NCBI GenBank assembly: GCA_011742915.1
Contig: JAAQTN010000040.1
Span: 1 to 49,128 of the forward strand
Direction: 5' to 3'
Length of the DNA stretch: 49,128 bases
Origin: Billgrantia desiderata
GTDB lineage: Bacteria > Pseudomonadota > Gammaproteobacteria > Pseudomonadales > Halomonadaceae
This document shows, one piece after another, positions 12,083 through 20,471 of this stretch; position 1 is the stretch's first letter, and each line of letters begins with the position of its first letter. The position numbers were made by a program, and so were the translations under genes. The notes below the pieces were generated by a model. It was not told the DNA's origin. It worked only from the letters and a program-made list of their open reading frames with translations, and searched no databases.

Positions 12083-14313
12083 CACGTAAGATTTTCAGCC
12101 TTCACGAAGGTAGGCTCGCTCCAGTTCAGCCCAAGGCGCTCGTCATAGAGGTCCTTGTTTATCAGCACCATGAATTGCTCCCCGAACTTGTCAGGCTTAA
12201 CAGCCGAGATGGCGCCAACCCGCTCCAACGCAGCGAAGCCTTGGCGTGGAACCTGTACGGTGTAGGGTTGCAGCTTGCGAGCGATACCACCGACTCCTTC
12301 GGCATGCTCTAGATCTCTCAGCGCGGCTCGGGCCTTATCGTCGAAGGGAATGATCACGGCACGCTGGTTGTTCTCGATCATGCGAAACTTCTGCTCGAGG
12401 GTTTCGAAGGGAAGTCCATCGAGACGGCCATCCTCAACCAACTTCAAAAGACCATGCCGGTCTAGCCGCTGCGGCCCCTGCTGCCAATACAGTAGGCGGA
12501 AGTAGGCCTCTATCGCTGCCAACGACAAAGGGTCATCTCCGTGATGCCTGAGCACTTCGACAGTAGCTTGAGCGAACTGCTTGAGTTCAGGAGGAGGCTC
12601 CCACTCTTCATTGACGGTAGAAAAGATCAACACCTCACTGTCGCCAACGGCACGCTTGCCTTCGCGATTACAGCGCCCAGCCGCCTGGGCGATGGAGTCC
12701 AGTCCTGCCTCGGCACGCAAGACGCGCGGGAAGTCGACGTCCACCCCTGCTTCTATGAGAGATGTCGAAACTACCCGGCAGGGCCTCCCCTGTTCCAGAA
12801 CTTGGCGTATCTCGGCCAGTATCTGGCGACGGTGCACAGCGCACACCGAGGTGGTGAGATGATAGGCACCAGGCTGCTGGGCTATCGACTCGTACAGAGC
12901 CCGGGCGTGACGACGGTTATTGACGATGCATAGCACCTGATCGGTCGCGAGCAGTTGATCGCGAAGCTCCTCATCCGTCATGGGGCCAACATGACGCACT
13001 TGGACACGCTCCAGTTGCCGATAGAGCTTTTCAGGCTCTGGGGCAAGCTCCCTCAGGTTTCGCAAACCACCTTTGAAACTACTTTCAGAATCGTCGGTTT
13101 CGACCAGGGCCGGCTGAGTCGCCGTACACAGCACGACGCTGGTGCGATAGTTCAGCGCTAGTTCGTCCAGTGCCGTCACGCTGGGCCGCAGCAGCGGCAA
13201 GGGCGTGGTTTGGGCTTCATCCAGGATCACCACGCTGTTAGCAATGTTGTGCAGTTTGCGACAGCGTGAAGTCTTGGCAGCAAAGAGACTTTCAAAGAAC
13301 TGTACCGCCGTGGTGACGATGATCGGTGCATCCCAGTTTTCGCTGTCGCGGCGCAACTTGTCGATACTTCGCTGGTCGCGCTGATTGTCAGTGTCGAAGG
13401 CGCTATGGTGTTCCAACACTGCCGCCTCGCCATGCTGCCCCAAGGCATGACGAAACACCGCAGCGTTCTGCTCGACGATACTGGTGAAGGGAATCACATA
13501 GATCACCCGATCCATGCCGTGGGCGATGGCATGATCGAGAGCGAAAGCCAGCGAGGCCAGCGTCTTGCCTCCACCGGTAGGTACTGTCAGCGAGAATCTA
13601 CCTGGCGTGAGTTCGGCTTGGGAACGTACATGGGAGAGGATTTCTCCTCGCAAGCGATTGACGAAGTTGTCCGGCTTACTCGCCTGCAGGGTCTCTAGGT
13701 GCTCATCCAGCGACGCACGCAAAGCCTTGAGGGCTGGACCACCACCCCGTTCGCGGGGCAAACCGCTATCATGCTGAGCATAGAAGGTCTCGGTATCAAT
13801 GAAATCGGCATCAACTAGGCAGGAAAAGAGCATCCGTGCAAGGAAGGCTGCCTGAAAAAACTTGCGGTCGCGTAGGGAAGTAAAATCCGCTGGTAGAGGT
13901 AACGTATCGGGGAGCGTAATTTCTTGCTGCCACAACGGGTCGAGAGGGGGCAAGTCTGCTTCTAAGCGGTTCTTCAGCGGCGTACGTTCGCCGCTATCCC
14001 GTCCATTGGCCAGTCCAGCATGATGGCCAGCAATTAGATAGGCCAATAGATGGCCAAGCTGCGGATATTTCTCGATGGCGACATGGGCGCCTGCCGTGGA
14101 GTGGTCAACGCGCTCCGGCGAACCTTCCAGACGCCGCTGGAAAGGCACAGTGTACTTGCCAAGGTCGTGCAGCAAGCCTATTGCCTCGCCCCATGGCGAG
14201 GCGCCAAACCGGCTCGCTCGCTGAGCTGCCAGTTGACCCACTGCGTTCAGATGCCCTGCTAATGGCTGCCAATGAGCTCTGTCGGCATCCTCAATGGAGT
14301 GCGCATAAAACAT
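12079..14313 (-). CDS. cas3: Cas3 helicase-nuclease (type I-C)
   Basis: This 744-residue protein has an N-terminal HD nuclease domain (LLHDLGKY with His49-Asp50, DHSTAGAHVA with His71, AGHHAGL with His97-His98) and a superfamily 2 helicase: Walker A VPTGGGKT (244-251), DEAQ box ILDEAQTTP (365-368), motif III CTATQPA, motif VI QAAGRCNREGK. It is recruited by Cascade after target binding and degrades the displaced strand. ATG 14313 has AGGGA 5 nt upstream. It is the first cas gene; about 80 bp, the small ORF and the crRNA-like element separate it from cas5c, so the remaining cas genes may have their own promoter. Confidence 0.97.
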   Translation of the reverse strand: MFYAHSIEDADRAHWQPLAGHLNAVGQLAAQRASRFGASPWGEAIGLLHDLGKYTVPFQRRLEGSPERVDHSTAGAHVAIEKYPQLGHLLAYLIAGHHAGLANGRDSGERTPLKNRLEADLPPLDPLWQQEITLPDTLPLPADFTSLRDRKFFQAAFLARMLFSCLVDADFIDTETFYAQHDSGLPRERGGGPALKALRASLDEHLETLQASKPDNFVNRLRGEILSHVRSQAELTPGRFSLTVPTGGGKTLASLAFALDHAIAHGMDRVIYVIPFTSIVEQNAAVFRHALGQHGEAAVLEHHSAFDTDNQRDQRSIDKLRRDSENWDAPIIVTTAVQFFESLFAAKTSRCRKLHNIANSVVILDEAQTTPLPLLRPSVTALDELALNYRTSVVLCTATQPALVETDDSESSFKGGLRNLRELAPEPEKLYRQLERVQVRHVGPMTDEELRDQLLATDQVLCIVNNRRHARALYESIAQQPGAYHLTTSVCAVHRRQILAEIRQVLEQGRPCRVVSTSLIEAGVDVDFPRVLRAEAGLDSIAQAAGRCNREGKRAVGDSEVLIFSTVNEEWEPPPELKQFAQATVEVLRHHGDDPLSLAAIEAYFRLLYWQQGPQRLDRHGLLKLVEDGRLDGLPFETLEQKFRMIENNQRAVIIPFDDKARAALRDLEHAEGVGGIARKLQPYTVQVPRQGFAALERVGAISAVKPDKFGEQFMVLINKDLYDERLGLNWSEPTFVKAENLTW

Positions 14314-14417
14314 GCGTTCCCTGCCTGTCGTATTTTTCTAGTCCTTTTAGACAAGCATCTATCGTAACTTTTCGCTACAAGAAATTATCCATGGATTGAG
14401 CCAAGTCATGCGTTGTC

Positions 14418-15014
14418 TCAAACCACCTCCGCCACTTCCTCAAACGCCAGCCTCGGCCCCCTTGGGCGCTGGCTTTGTGGCTCCCCCACGCCGAGGTTGA
14501 CCAAAAAGTTGCTCTTGTAGCGGCCGTCGGGGAAGAACTCTTCGTCGATCATGTCGTTGTCGAAGCCGCTCATGGGACCGACGTCGAGGCCCAGCATGCG
14601 GGCGGCCACGATGAGGTAGGCGCCCTGCAGGGTGCCGTTGCGGCAGGCGGTGTCGCTGGCCTTGTCGGGGTTCTCGGCGAAGCGCTCACGGGCGTTGGGG
14701 GAGCTGGGGAACAGCGTGGGCATGTGTTCGTAGAAGCGGGTGTCGATGGCCACGATCACCGTCACCGGGGCTTCGTGGGCCTTGTCGCGGTTGCCTTCGG
14801 AGAGCGCCGGGATCAGACGCGACTTGCCCTCGTCGCTCACTACGAAGACGTAGCGCGCCGGCTGGCAGTTCATCGAGGTGGGGCCCCACTTGAGCAGGTC
14901 GTAGAGCTCACGCAGGGTAGCCTCTTCGATGGGCTCCGGCCGAAAACCGTAATGGGTGCGCGCTTTACGAAATACGGTGTCCAGCGCGGTGTCGTCGAGG
15001 GGCTGACGAGGCAT
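14418..15014 (-). CDS. Nitroreductase-family oxidoreductase, RutE-like (malonic semialdehyde reductase family)
   Basis: The 198-residue protein matches the RutE family in length and order of motifs: DLLKWGPTSMNCQPARYVFV near the N terminus, APVTVIVAIDTRFYEHMPTLFP, then GTLQGAYLIVAARMLGLDVG and the C-terminal KSNFLVNLGVG. These proteins bind FMN and reduce small carbonyl compounds; in E. coli RutE reduces malonic semialdehyde formed from uracil. No other rut genes are seen here, so the substrate may differ. ATG 15014 is chosen (GGAGAG just upstream, family-like N terminus), not the longer in-frame extension. Confidence 0.85.
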   Translation of the reverse strand: MPRQPLDDTALDTVFRKARTHYGFRPEPIEEATLRELYDLLKWGPTSMNCQPARYVFVVSDEGKSRLIPALSEGNRDKAHEAPVTVIVAIDTRFYEHMPTLFPSSPNARERFAENPDKASDTACRNGTLQGAYLIVAARMLGLDVGPMSGFDNDMIDEEFFPDGRYKSNFLVNLGVGEPQSQRPRGPRLAFEEVAEVV

Positions 15015-15092
15015 GAAGCTCTCCAGGTCGCGGTATGCTTGTTTCACTTTACGCGCTCGTTACCGGCCGGTCACGACCGGTTGTTCGAAGCG

Positions 15093-15578
15093 TTACCCAT
15101 TCAGCCAGACGATCCCTGCATTGAGGTAGCCCGCAAAGCTGACCCAGGCCAGGTAGGGCACCAGTAGCCAGGCAGCCAGTGACGAAATGCGAGCAAAGCG
15201 ACGAATCGTCAGCAGCAGCAGTCCCCATAGCAGCACGAGATCGAGCAGGGCGACGACCATCAGGTTCATGCCGAAAAACAGCAGCGACCATAGCCCGTTG
15301 ACCGCCAACTGGGCGACGAAGGGCCACAGCACCGTGACCCGTTGCTCGGGGGAAACACGTAGCGTAACCCGCCAGGCGGCGATCACCATCAGCAGGTAGA
15401 GTATCGGCCAGACCACCGAGAAGACCCAGCCGGGGGGTGTGAGCGGCGGCTTTTCGAGCTCGGCATACCAGGCGCCAGGCGAGGTAAAAGCTCCAATCAT
15501 GGCCACAAGAGCGACCAACAACAGCCAGCCGAGAAAGATCATCAACGAGTGACGGGGGGCGACGGAAGGGACTGTCAT
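15093..15578 (-). CDS. tspO: TspO/MBR-family membrane protein
   Basis: The 161-residue protein has five predicted membrane helices and the Trp/Pro-rich TspO motifs: LEKPPLTPPGWVFSVVWPIL, then WPFVAQLAVNGLWSLLFFGM, and a C-terminal PYLAWVSFAGYLNAGIVWLN. TspO proteins bind tetrapyrroles and are linked to light or oxidative stress responses in bacteria. ATG 15578 is preceded by AAGGAG at 6 nt; a TTG two codons earlier would disrupt that spacing. Next to the RutE-like gene on the same strand (78-bp gap). Confidence 0.88.
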   Translation of the reverse strand: MTVPSVAPRHSLMIFLGWLLLVALVAMIGAFTSPGAWYAELEKPPLTPPGWVFSVVWPILYLLMVIAAWRVTLRVSPEQRVTVLWPFVAQLAVNGLWSLLFFGMNLMVVALLDLVLLWGLLLLTIRRFARISSLAAWLLVPYLAWVSFAGYLNAGIVWLNG

Positions 15579-15677
15579 GCGCAACTCCTTTGCGGCTCGG
15601 TGTCGCCAGTGTGGGTCGAGGCCCAGGCGAATGCTACTTTATAAGCACAGCCCAACGCCTTACAAAAGGAAACTCTC

Positions 15678-16340
15678 ATGCCTCGCTGCCGCTTGCTGTC
15701 ATTTGCATGCGCCCTCCTGATGTTTGTCTCTCCCTTGGCCCTGGCCCAGCAACCCACCCAGGAGTACCAGGCCTACGAGGACGCCCTGGCCCGGGGCGAG
15801 CGCCACGCCAACGTGTGGCAGTACGGCTGGGCGGGGGTGTACGCCTCTACGCTGGCCGTGAACGTCTATCAGGCCAGCGAGTCGGACAGCCGCGACACCC
15901 GCTACGACGCCAGGGTGGGCGCGGTGAAGTCGGCCCTGGCGCTGGCCGGCACGCTGATGGACCGTCAGCCGCACCCGGCGGCCCGCCGACAGTTGCGCGA
16001 GGGAGATGGCGATATCGAGAGCGCGCGCCGGCTGCTGCACGAGGTGGCCGCGGAGGAGCGCCAGCGCCGCAGCCTGGAGGCACGCCTCGGCTCGCTGCTG
16101 GTGAATACGGCCTCCGGCCTGCTGATCGGCGTGGGCGACGGTCGCGGCCGCGACGGGGCGATCAATTTCGCCACCGGCATGCTGGTCAGCGAGCTGCAGC
16201 TGCAGACCCAGCCGCGCCAGGCCACGGCGGCGATCAATCGCTTCCAGCCGGCACGGGTCTCGTTCGGCGACATGCACCTGGAAGGCGAATACGCTCTGCT
16301 GCTGATGCCCAATCAGGTAGGGGTGGCGCTGCGCTATTGA
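15678..16340 (+). CDS. Exported protein of unknown function
   Basis: This 220-residue protein has a clear signal peptide (MPRCRLLSFACALLMFVSPLALAQQ, cut likely after ALA). The mature part has a helix-rich region with many Arg and Glu (residues ~95-140) and glycine-containing stretches NTASGLLIGVGDGRGRDGAINFATGM that may pack on or in a membrane. I do not recognise a family. It is divergent from tspO and ends before a hairpin terminator at 16370. AAAGGAAA precedes the ATG. Confidence 0.7.
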   Translation: MPRCRLLSFACALLMFVSPLALAQQPTQEYQAYEDALARGERHANVWQYGWAGVYASTLAVNVYQASESDSRDTRYDARVGAVKSALALAGTLMDRQPHPAARRQLREGDGDIESARRLLHEVAAEERQRRSLEARLGSLLVNTASGLLIGVGDGRGRDGAINFATGMLVSELQLQTQPRQATAAINRFQPARVSFGDMHLEGEYALLLMPNQVGVALRY

Positions 16341-16369
16341 GCCCTTGGTGAAACGTATTGGTTAGAGCC

Positions 16370-16399
16370 AAGAGCCCAGGCTGCCGAGTCTGGGCTCTT
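16370..16399 (+). terminator. Hairpin terminator after the unknown exported protein
   Basis: AAGAGCCCAG (16370-16379) pairs with CTGGGCTCTT (16390-16399): a perfect 10-bp stem and 10-nt loop. The following T-tract is weak (ATTGGG), so termination strength is uncertain; the symmetrical stem could serve either strand. Confidence 0.6.
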
Positions 16400-16412
16400 A
16401 TTGGGTCCAATT

Positions 16413-16429
16413 ATGTTATGATATAACAT
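16413..16429 (+). promoter_or_regulatory. Palindromic Zur-type operator before the orphan ABC-3 permease
   Basis: ATGTTAT (16413-16419), GAT, ATAACAT (16423-16429) form a perfect 7-bp dyad that resembles the gammaproteobacterial Zur box (GTTATA/TATAAC core). It lies 27 bp before the permease start, a fitting place for zinc-dependent repression. A related half-site recurs at 17465. Confidence 0.65.
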
Positions 16430-16455
16430 CTCTAAAATGACACTTGGCCTGTTCC

Positions 16456-17355
16456 ATGCTCGATACGCTGCTCTGGTGGCTGACGTCACCCTTCGACTAT
16501 GCCTTCATGCGCCGTGCTCTGGTGGCTGCCCTGGCGCTGTCGCTCAGCGCACCGATTCTCGGCGTGTTTCTCACCCTGCGCGGCATGAGCCTGATGGGCG
16601 AGGCACTGTCCCATGCCATTCTGCCGGGTGTGGCCGTTGCCTTCATGCTGGCCGGCTTCTCCCTGCCGCTGATGATGACCGGCGGCGTGCTGGCCGGGCT
16701 GGTTACCGTGGCCCTGGCCGGCGGGGTGACGCAGTTCAGCGGGCTCAAGGAGGACGCGGCCATGGCCAGCCTGTTCTTGGTGGCCATGGCCGCGGGCGTG
16801 CTGATCGTCAGCTTGTCGGGGAACGCGCTGGACCTGGGCCATGTGCTGTTCGGCACCATACTCACGGTAGACAGCCGAACGCTGATGCTGGTGGCGGTGG
16901 CCAGCAGTGCGATAGTGCTCGGTGTGGCCATCGCCTTTCGTGCCCTGGTGATGGAGTGCCTGGACCCGCAGTTCCTGACGCTCCAGGGGCGCCACGCCGG
17001 CTGGACCCATGCCCTGTTCATGATGATGGTGGTGCTCAGCCTGGTGGTGAGCTTCCAGACCCTGGGCACCTTGATGGCAGCCGGCCTGATGCTGCTGCCT
17101 GCCGCCGCCGCACGCTACTGGAGCCAGCGCCTCGAGGGGATGATCGCCATCGCCGTGGGGCTTGCGCTGATTTCCAGCGTGGTGGGGCTGCTCGTTTCCT
17201 ATCACGCCGGATTGCCCTCCGGCCCCGCCATTATTCTGCTGGCGGGGCTGGGCTATGGCGCTTCCGTGCTGCTGGGAACCCATAGCGGGCTGTTGCTGCC
17301 TTATGTCCGGGCAAAGTCTGCTGTGGCACCCGGCCATGCCAAACTGCGACAATGA
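16456..17355 (+). CDS. ABC-3 family metal permease (ZnuB paralogue, orphan)
   Basis: The 299-residue membrane protein carries the ABC-3 signature LTLRGMSLMGEALSHAILPGVA and about eight helices. It closely parallels the ZnuB of the adjacent operon (18384-19274): both start with a (SPFDY/APFDY)xFMRRA segment and share MECLDP/VECLDP, FQTLGTLMA and the PSGPAIILLAG C-terminal stretch, so the two probably arose by duplication. It has no ATPase or binding protein of its own. It may share ZnuC/ZnuA from the next operon. A Zur-type palindrome precedes it. ATG 16456 is preferred; an upstream TTG in frame has no better ribosome site. Confidence 0.85.
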   Translation: MLDTLLWWLTSPFDYAFMRRALVAALALSLSAPILGVFLTLRGMSLMGEALSHAILPGVAVAFMLAGFSLPLMMTGGVLAGLVTVALAGGVTQFSGLKEDAAMASLFLVAMAAGVLIVSLSGNALDLGHVLFGTILTVDSRTLMLVAVASSAIVLGVAIAFRALVMECLDPQFLTLQGRHAGWTHALFMMMVVLSLVVSFQTLGTLMAAGLMLLPAAAARYWSQRLEGMIAIAVGLALISSVVGLLVSYHAGLPSGPAIILLAGLGYGASVLLGTHSGLLLPYVRAKSAVAPGHAKLRQ

Positions 17356-17464
17356 CGGTTCCCTTTTGCAACGAATGCGGGATACTGCCGCCCTTGGCCT
17401 GGCCAATGTTCATCCCCACATGGGGGTATGGCGTTATTCAGCACTGCACTTTACCAACCATTTT

Positions 17465-17484
17465 GTTATGTTATATCTTAATCT
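17465..17484 (+). promoter_or_regulatory. Second Zur-like site before the znu operon
   Basis: GTTATGTTATATCTTAATCT shares the half-site ATGTTAT with the palindrome at 16413 (on the minus strand GATATAACAT is identical to that site's right half) but its second half is degenerate. It lies about 20 bp before the small ORF that begins the ZnuC-ZnuB-ZnuA operon, consistent with shared zinc control. Confidence 0.5.
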
Positions 17485-17503
17485 GTTTCGCGAGGGTCAC
17501 CGC

Positions 17504-17653
17504 ATGGTACACCGCACGCACCGCCATCGCCCCGAGGGGCCGTGTCATTTCTCGCTGATGTCACTTTCCGCCACGCGCCGCCTGCTGCTGGCTGCCGCGC
17601 CGCTGGGCGTGCTGTGGCTGGCCGTTTCCTGGGCGGCAGGGTGGTGGGGCTGA
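17504..17653 (+). CDS. Small His-rich single-pass membrane protein at the head of the znu operon
   Basis: The ORF encodes 49 residues: an N-terminal His/Arg-rich part (MVHRTHRHRPEGPCH, four His and one Cys, a possible metal-binding patch) and one hydrophobic helix (RRLLLAAAPLGVLWLAVSW). GAGGG lies 7 nt before the ATG. Its stop overlaps the ATG of znuC (TGATG), so translation is likely coupled. Being placed behind a Zur-like site with zinc transport genes suggests a role in zinc uptake or sensing, but I know no family and it could be a leader peptide. Confidence 0.5.
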   Translation: MVHRTHRHRPEGPCHFSLMSLSATRRLLLAAAPLGVLWLAVSWAAGWWG

Positions 17654-18387
17654 TGCCAGTGGAGCAGAGCTCACGTCTGGAGCTGCGCGACCTGCAGCTG
17701 GCCCAGGCCAACCGTACCGTGCTCGAGCACGTGAACGGCCGCTTCCGCGATGGCGCCATCACTGCCCTGGTGGGAGCCAACGGTGCGGGCAAGAGCACAT
17801 TGATCCAGGGCATCATGGGCATGCTGCGTCCGGTGGCGGGCAAGGTGGTGTGCGCGGTACCCAAAGAGCGCCGCGCCTGGCTGCCCCAGCAGCTGGCACT
17901 CGATCTCACCTTTCCCATGAGCGTGGAAGAGCTGGTGATGACCGGCAGCTGGCCGAGCCACGGCGCCCTCACCGGCTACTGTGCCCGTCACTATCGCCGT
18001 GGGCGTGAGGTGATGGCGCGGCTGGGCATCTCGCACCTGGCTCATCGCCCCTTGGGCGAGCTCTCCGGTGGCCAGCGCCAGCGCGCACTGATCGGGCGCA
18101 CCCTGATGCAGGAAGCGGAGCTGCTGCTGCTCGACGAGCCGTTCGCCAACGTCGATGTGGAAACCGTCGAGGTGCTGATGACGGTGCTGCAGCAGATGGC
18201 CGCCGATGGCGCCACCATCATCGTGGTGCTGCACGACATGGAGCAGCTCGCACGCCTGGCCGACGAGGTGGTAATACTGAACCACGGCCACGCCCAGTGG
18301 ACCACGGCCCGGGAGATCGTCCACAGCCGCCCCACCGCTGCCGAGTCGGCGCGCCTCGCCCTTGGCATCCCGGGGGTGGGGGCATGA
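17653..18387 (+). CDS. znuC: Zinc ABC transporter ATP-binding protein ZnuC
   Basis: The 244-residue ATPase begins MPVEQSSRLELRDLQLAQ and has Walker A VGANGAGKST, signature LGELSGGQRQRALIGR, Walker B LLLLDEPFAN and the switch His in VVLHDMEQL. It energises the ZnuB permease. The start at 17653 overlaps the stop of the small ORF (TGATG) and its own stop overlaps znuB (ATGA). The frame is open upstream but that part is not ATPase-like. Zinc is assigned from the neighbouring binding protein and Zur-type sites. Confidence 0.9.
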   Translation: MPVEQSSRLELRDLQLAQANRTVLEHVNGRFRDGAITALVGANGAGKSTLIQGIMGMLRPVAGKVVCAVPKERRAWLPQQLALDLTFPMSVEELVMTGSWPSHGALTGYCARHYRRGREVMARLGISHLAHRPLGELSGGQRQRALIGRTLMQEAELLLLDEPFANVDVETVEVLMTVLQQMAADGATIIVVLHDMEQLARLADEVVILNHGHAQWTTAREIVHSRPTAAESARLALGIPGVGA

Positions 18388-19274
18388 TCGAACTGCTTCA
18401 CGAGTGGCTGATTGCGCCCTTCGATTACGGCTTCATGCGGCGCGCCGCGGTGGCCGGCCTGGCCCTCTCGCTGGCGGCACCGCCCATGGGCGTGTTCCTG
18501 ATGCTGCGCGGCATGAGCCTGATCGGCGATGCCATGGCCCATGCCATTCTGCCCGGCGTAGCGCTGGGCTTTCTGCTTGCCGGCTTCTCGCTGCCGGCCA
18601 TGAGCCTGGGCGGCGTGCTCTCGGGACTGCTGGTGGCGATGCTGGCGGGCAGCGTGTCGCAGATGACCGGCCATCGGGAAGACTCGGCCATGGCCAGCTT
18701 CTTTCTGATCTCGCTGGCGGCGGGGGTGATGCTGGTCTCGCTGGGGGGCAGCAGCGTCGATCTCACCCACGTGCTGTTCGGCTCGATTCTGGCGGTGAAC
18801 ACCACCGCGCTGCTGCTGATCGCGGCAATCAGCAGCGTGATCGTCTTGACCCTGGCGCTGATCTTCCGTGCCCTGGTGGTGGAGTGTCTCGATCCGCTGT
18901 TCCTGCGCGGCCAGGGCATGCAGGGCGGGCTGGTACATGGCGTCTTCCTCGGTCTGGTGGTGCTCAACCTCACCGCCGGCTTCCAGACCCTGGGCACGCT
19001 GATGGCGGTGGGTCTGATGATGCTGCCGGCCACCACTGCGCGCTTCTGGAGCAAGCGCCTGGAAGGGCTGATCGGTATCGCCGTGCTGTTGGCCTTGGTG
19101 GCCAGCACCGGCGGACTGCTGCTGTCGTATCACCTCAGTATTCCTTCCGGTCCGGCGATCATTCTGCTGGCCGGGGTGGGCTATGCACTCTCGGCTCTGT
19201 TCGGCCGTCATCACAGCCTGCTGGCCAAGCTGCGCCGGCACGCCACGCCACTCGGCTCACCCGAGCCGCACTGA
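18384..19274 (+). CDS. znuB: Zinc ABC transporter permease ZnuB
   Basis: The 296-residue permease has the ABC-3 motif LMLRGMSLIGDAMAHAILPGVA and repeated hydrophobic helices, ending in a charged tail. It forms the zinc channel with ZnuC. The ATG overlaps the znuC stop. It is paralogous to the orphan permease at 16456. Confidence 0.9.
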   Translation: MIELLHEWLIAPFDYGFMRRAAVAGLALSLAAPPMGVFLMLRGMSLIGDAMAHAILPGVALGFLLAGFSLPAMSLGGVLSGLLVAMLAGSVSQMTGHREDSAMASFFLISLAAGVMLVSLGGSSVDLTHVLFGSILAVNTTALLLIAAISSVIVLTLALIFRALVVECLDPLFLRGQGMQGGLVHGVFLGLVVLNLTAGFQTLGTLMAVGLMMLPATTARFWSKRLEGLIGIAVLLALVASTGGLLLSYHLSIPSGPAIILLAGVGYALSALFGRHHSLLAKLRRHATPLGSPEPH

Positions 19275-19312
19275 CCCTAGACGAAAAACACCAAGCTACG
19301 AGGAGGCTTACC

Positions 19313-20422
19313 ATGCGACACGCCACACCTGCGGCCCTGATCCTGGGCACTTCGGCCATGCTGGCGCTGCCGGCCGCCATCGCCGCCGAACGTATTCAGG
19401 TCGTCACCAGCTTCAGTATTCTGGCCGACATGGTGCAGAACGTGGGCGGCGAGCATGTGGAGGTCATTTCGCTGGTCGGCCCCGACAGCGACGCCCATGT
19501 CTACTCCCCCACGCCGCGCGACGCCCGTGCCCTGGCCGATGCCGATCTGGTGGTGTTCAACGGCCTGCTGTTCGAAGGCTGGATGGAGCGGCTGATCGAC
19601 TCCAGCGACTACAGCGGCCCGCTGGTGACCACCACCGACGGCATCGACAGGCTGGACTATCACGGTCATGACCATGAGGAAGCGCATGGCCATGACCACG
19701 GACATGACGACGATCATGGGCACGACCACGAACATGACGACCACGATCACGATCACGATCACGACGACCATGACCACGAGCATGATCATGACGACCATGG
19801 CCACGGGCACGATCATGCGCATGGCGATTACGACCCGCACGCCTGGCAGGATCTGGCCATGGGCAAGGTGTACGTGGGCAACATCCGCGACGGCCTGATC
19901 GAGGCGGACCCGGACAACGAAGCCGCCTATCGCGAGAATGCCGAGCGTTACATCAACGAGCTGGCGGCCACCGACGCCGAAATCCGCGAGCTGCTGGGCG
20001 AGATTCCATCTTCCACCAGCGTGATCACCGGGCATGACTCCTTCGGCTACTTCTCAAACGCTTACGGCATTCGCTTCCTCTCGCCGGTGGGGCTTTCCAC
20101 CGAGGCCGAGCCCAGCGCCGCCGACATGGCCAGACTGATCGACGTGATTCGCGAGCAGGACGTGCGCGCTCTGTTCCACGAGAACATGACCAGCCCGGCG
20201 GTGATCAATCAGCTCGCCGAGGAAACCGGCCTGCCCATTGCCGGCACGCTCTATGCCGATGCGCTGGCAGCAGAAGGCGAGGCCAGCACCTATCTGGGCA
20301 TGATGCGTCACAACGCCCAGGTGCTGCACGACGCCCTGGCCGAGCCGGGTCACGACGATCACGGTCATGACCACGGGCACAGCCATGACCATGGCGATAA
20401 CGGCCACGACCATAGCCACTGA
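19313..20422 (+). CDS. znuA: Zinc-binding periplasmic protein ZnuA with two His-rich segments
   Basis: The 369-residue protein starts at ATG 19313 behind GAGGAGG. A signal peptide ends near residue 25. Family zinc ligands are visible: His62 (DAHVYSPTP), His176 (DPHAWQD), His241 (ITGHDSFGYF) and Asp316 (YADAL). Between residues ~117 and 170 is a loop made almost only of His, Asp, Glu and Gly, and the last ~22 residues are a second such tail (HDHGHSHDHG). His-rich loops of ZnuA capture zinc. The His at position 241 rather than Glu marks it as a zinc-type protein. The frame stays open far upstream across znuB, but that is not coding. Confidence 0.93.
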   Translation: MRHATPAALILGTSAMLALPAAIAAERIQVVTSFSILADMVQNVGGEHVEVISLVGPDSDAHVYSPTPRDARALADADLVVFNGLLFEGWMERLIDSSDYSGPLVTTTDGIDRLDYHGHDHEEAHGHDHGHDDDHGHDHEHDDHDHDHDHDDHDHEHDHDDHGHGHDHAHGDYDPHAWQDLAMGKVYVGNIRDGLIEADPDNEAAYRENAERYINELAATDAEIRELLGEIPSSTSVITGHDSFGYFSNAYGIRFLSPVGLSTEAEPSAADMARLIDVIREQDVRALFHENMTSPAVINQLAEETGLPIAGTLYADALAAEGEASTYLGMMRHNAQVLHDALAEPGHDDHGHDHGHSHDHGDNGHDHSH

Positions 20423-20446
20423 GGTAAACCCCAGTACTGTCCACAG

Positions 20447-20471
20447 GGGGCGCCGACGGCGCCCCTTTTTT
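20447..20471 (+). terminator. Rho-independent terminator of the znu operon
   Basis: GGGGCGCC (20447-20454), loop GAC, GGCGCCCC (20458-20465), then TTTTTT. This is a textbook intrinsic terminator 24 bp after the znuA stop. Confidence 0.92.

Noticed and set aside
14355..14375. CTATC upstream of cas3 as a second target of the crRNA-like element
   Set aside because: Only five bases match and the preceding bases are CAT, not TTC.
18362..20422. 686-codon frame that would fuse sequence across znuB to ZnuA
   Set aside because: Upstream part is an out-of-frame shadow of znuB; ZnuA has its own GAGGAGG, ATG 19313 and signal peptide.
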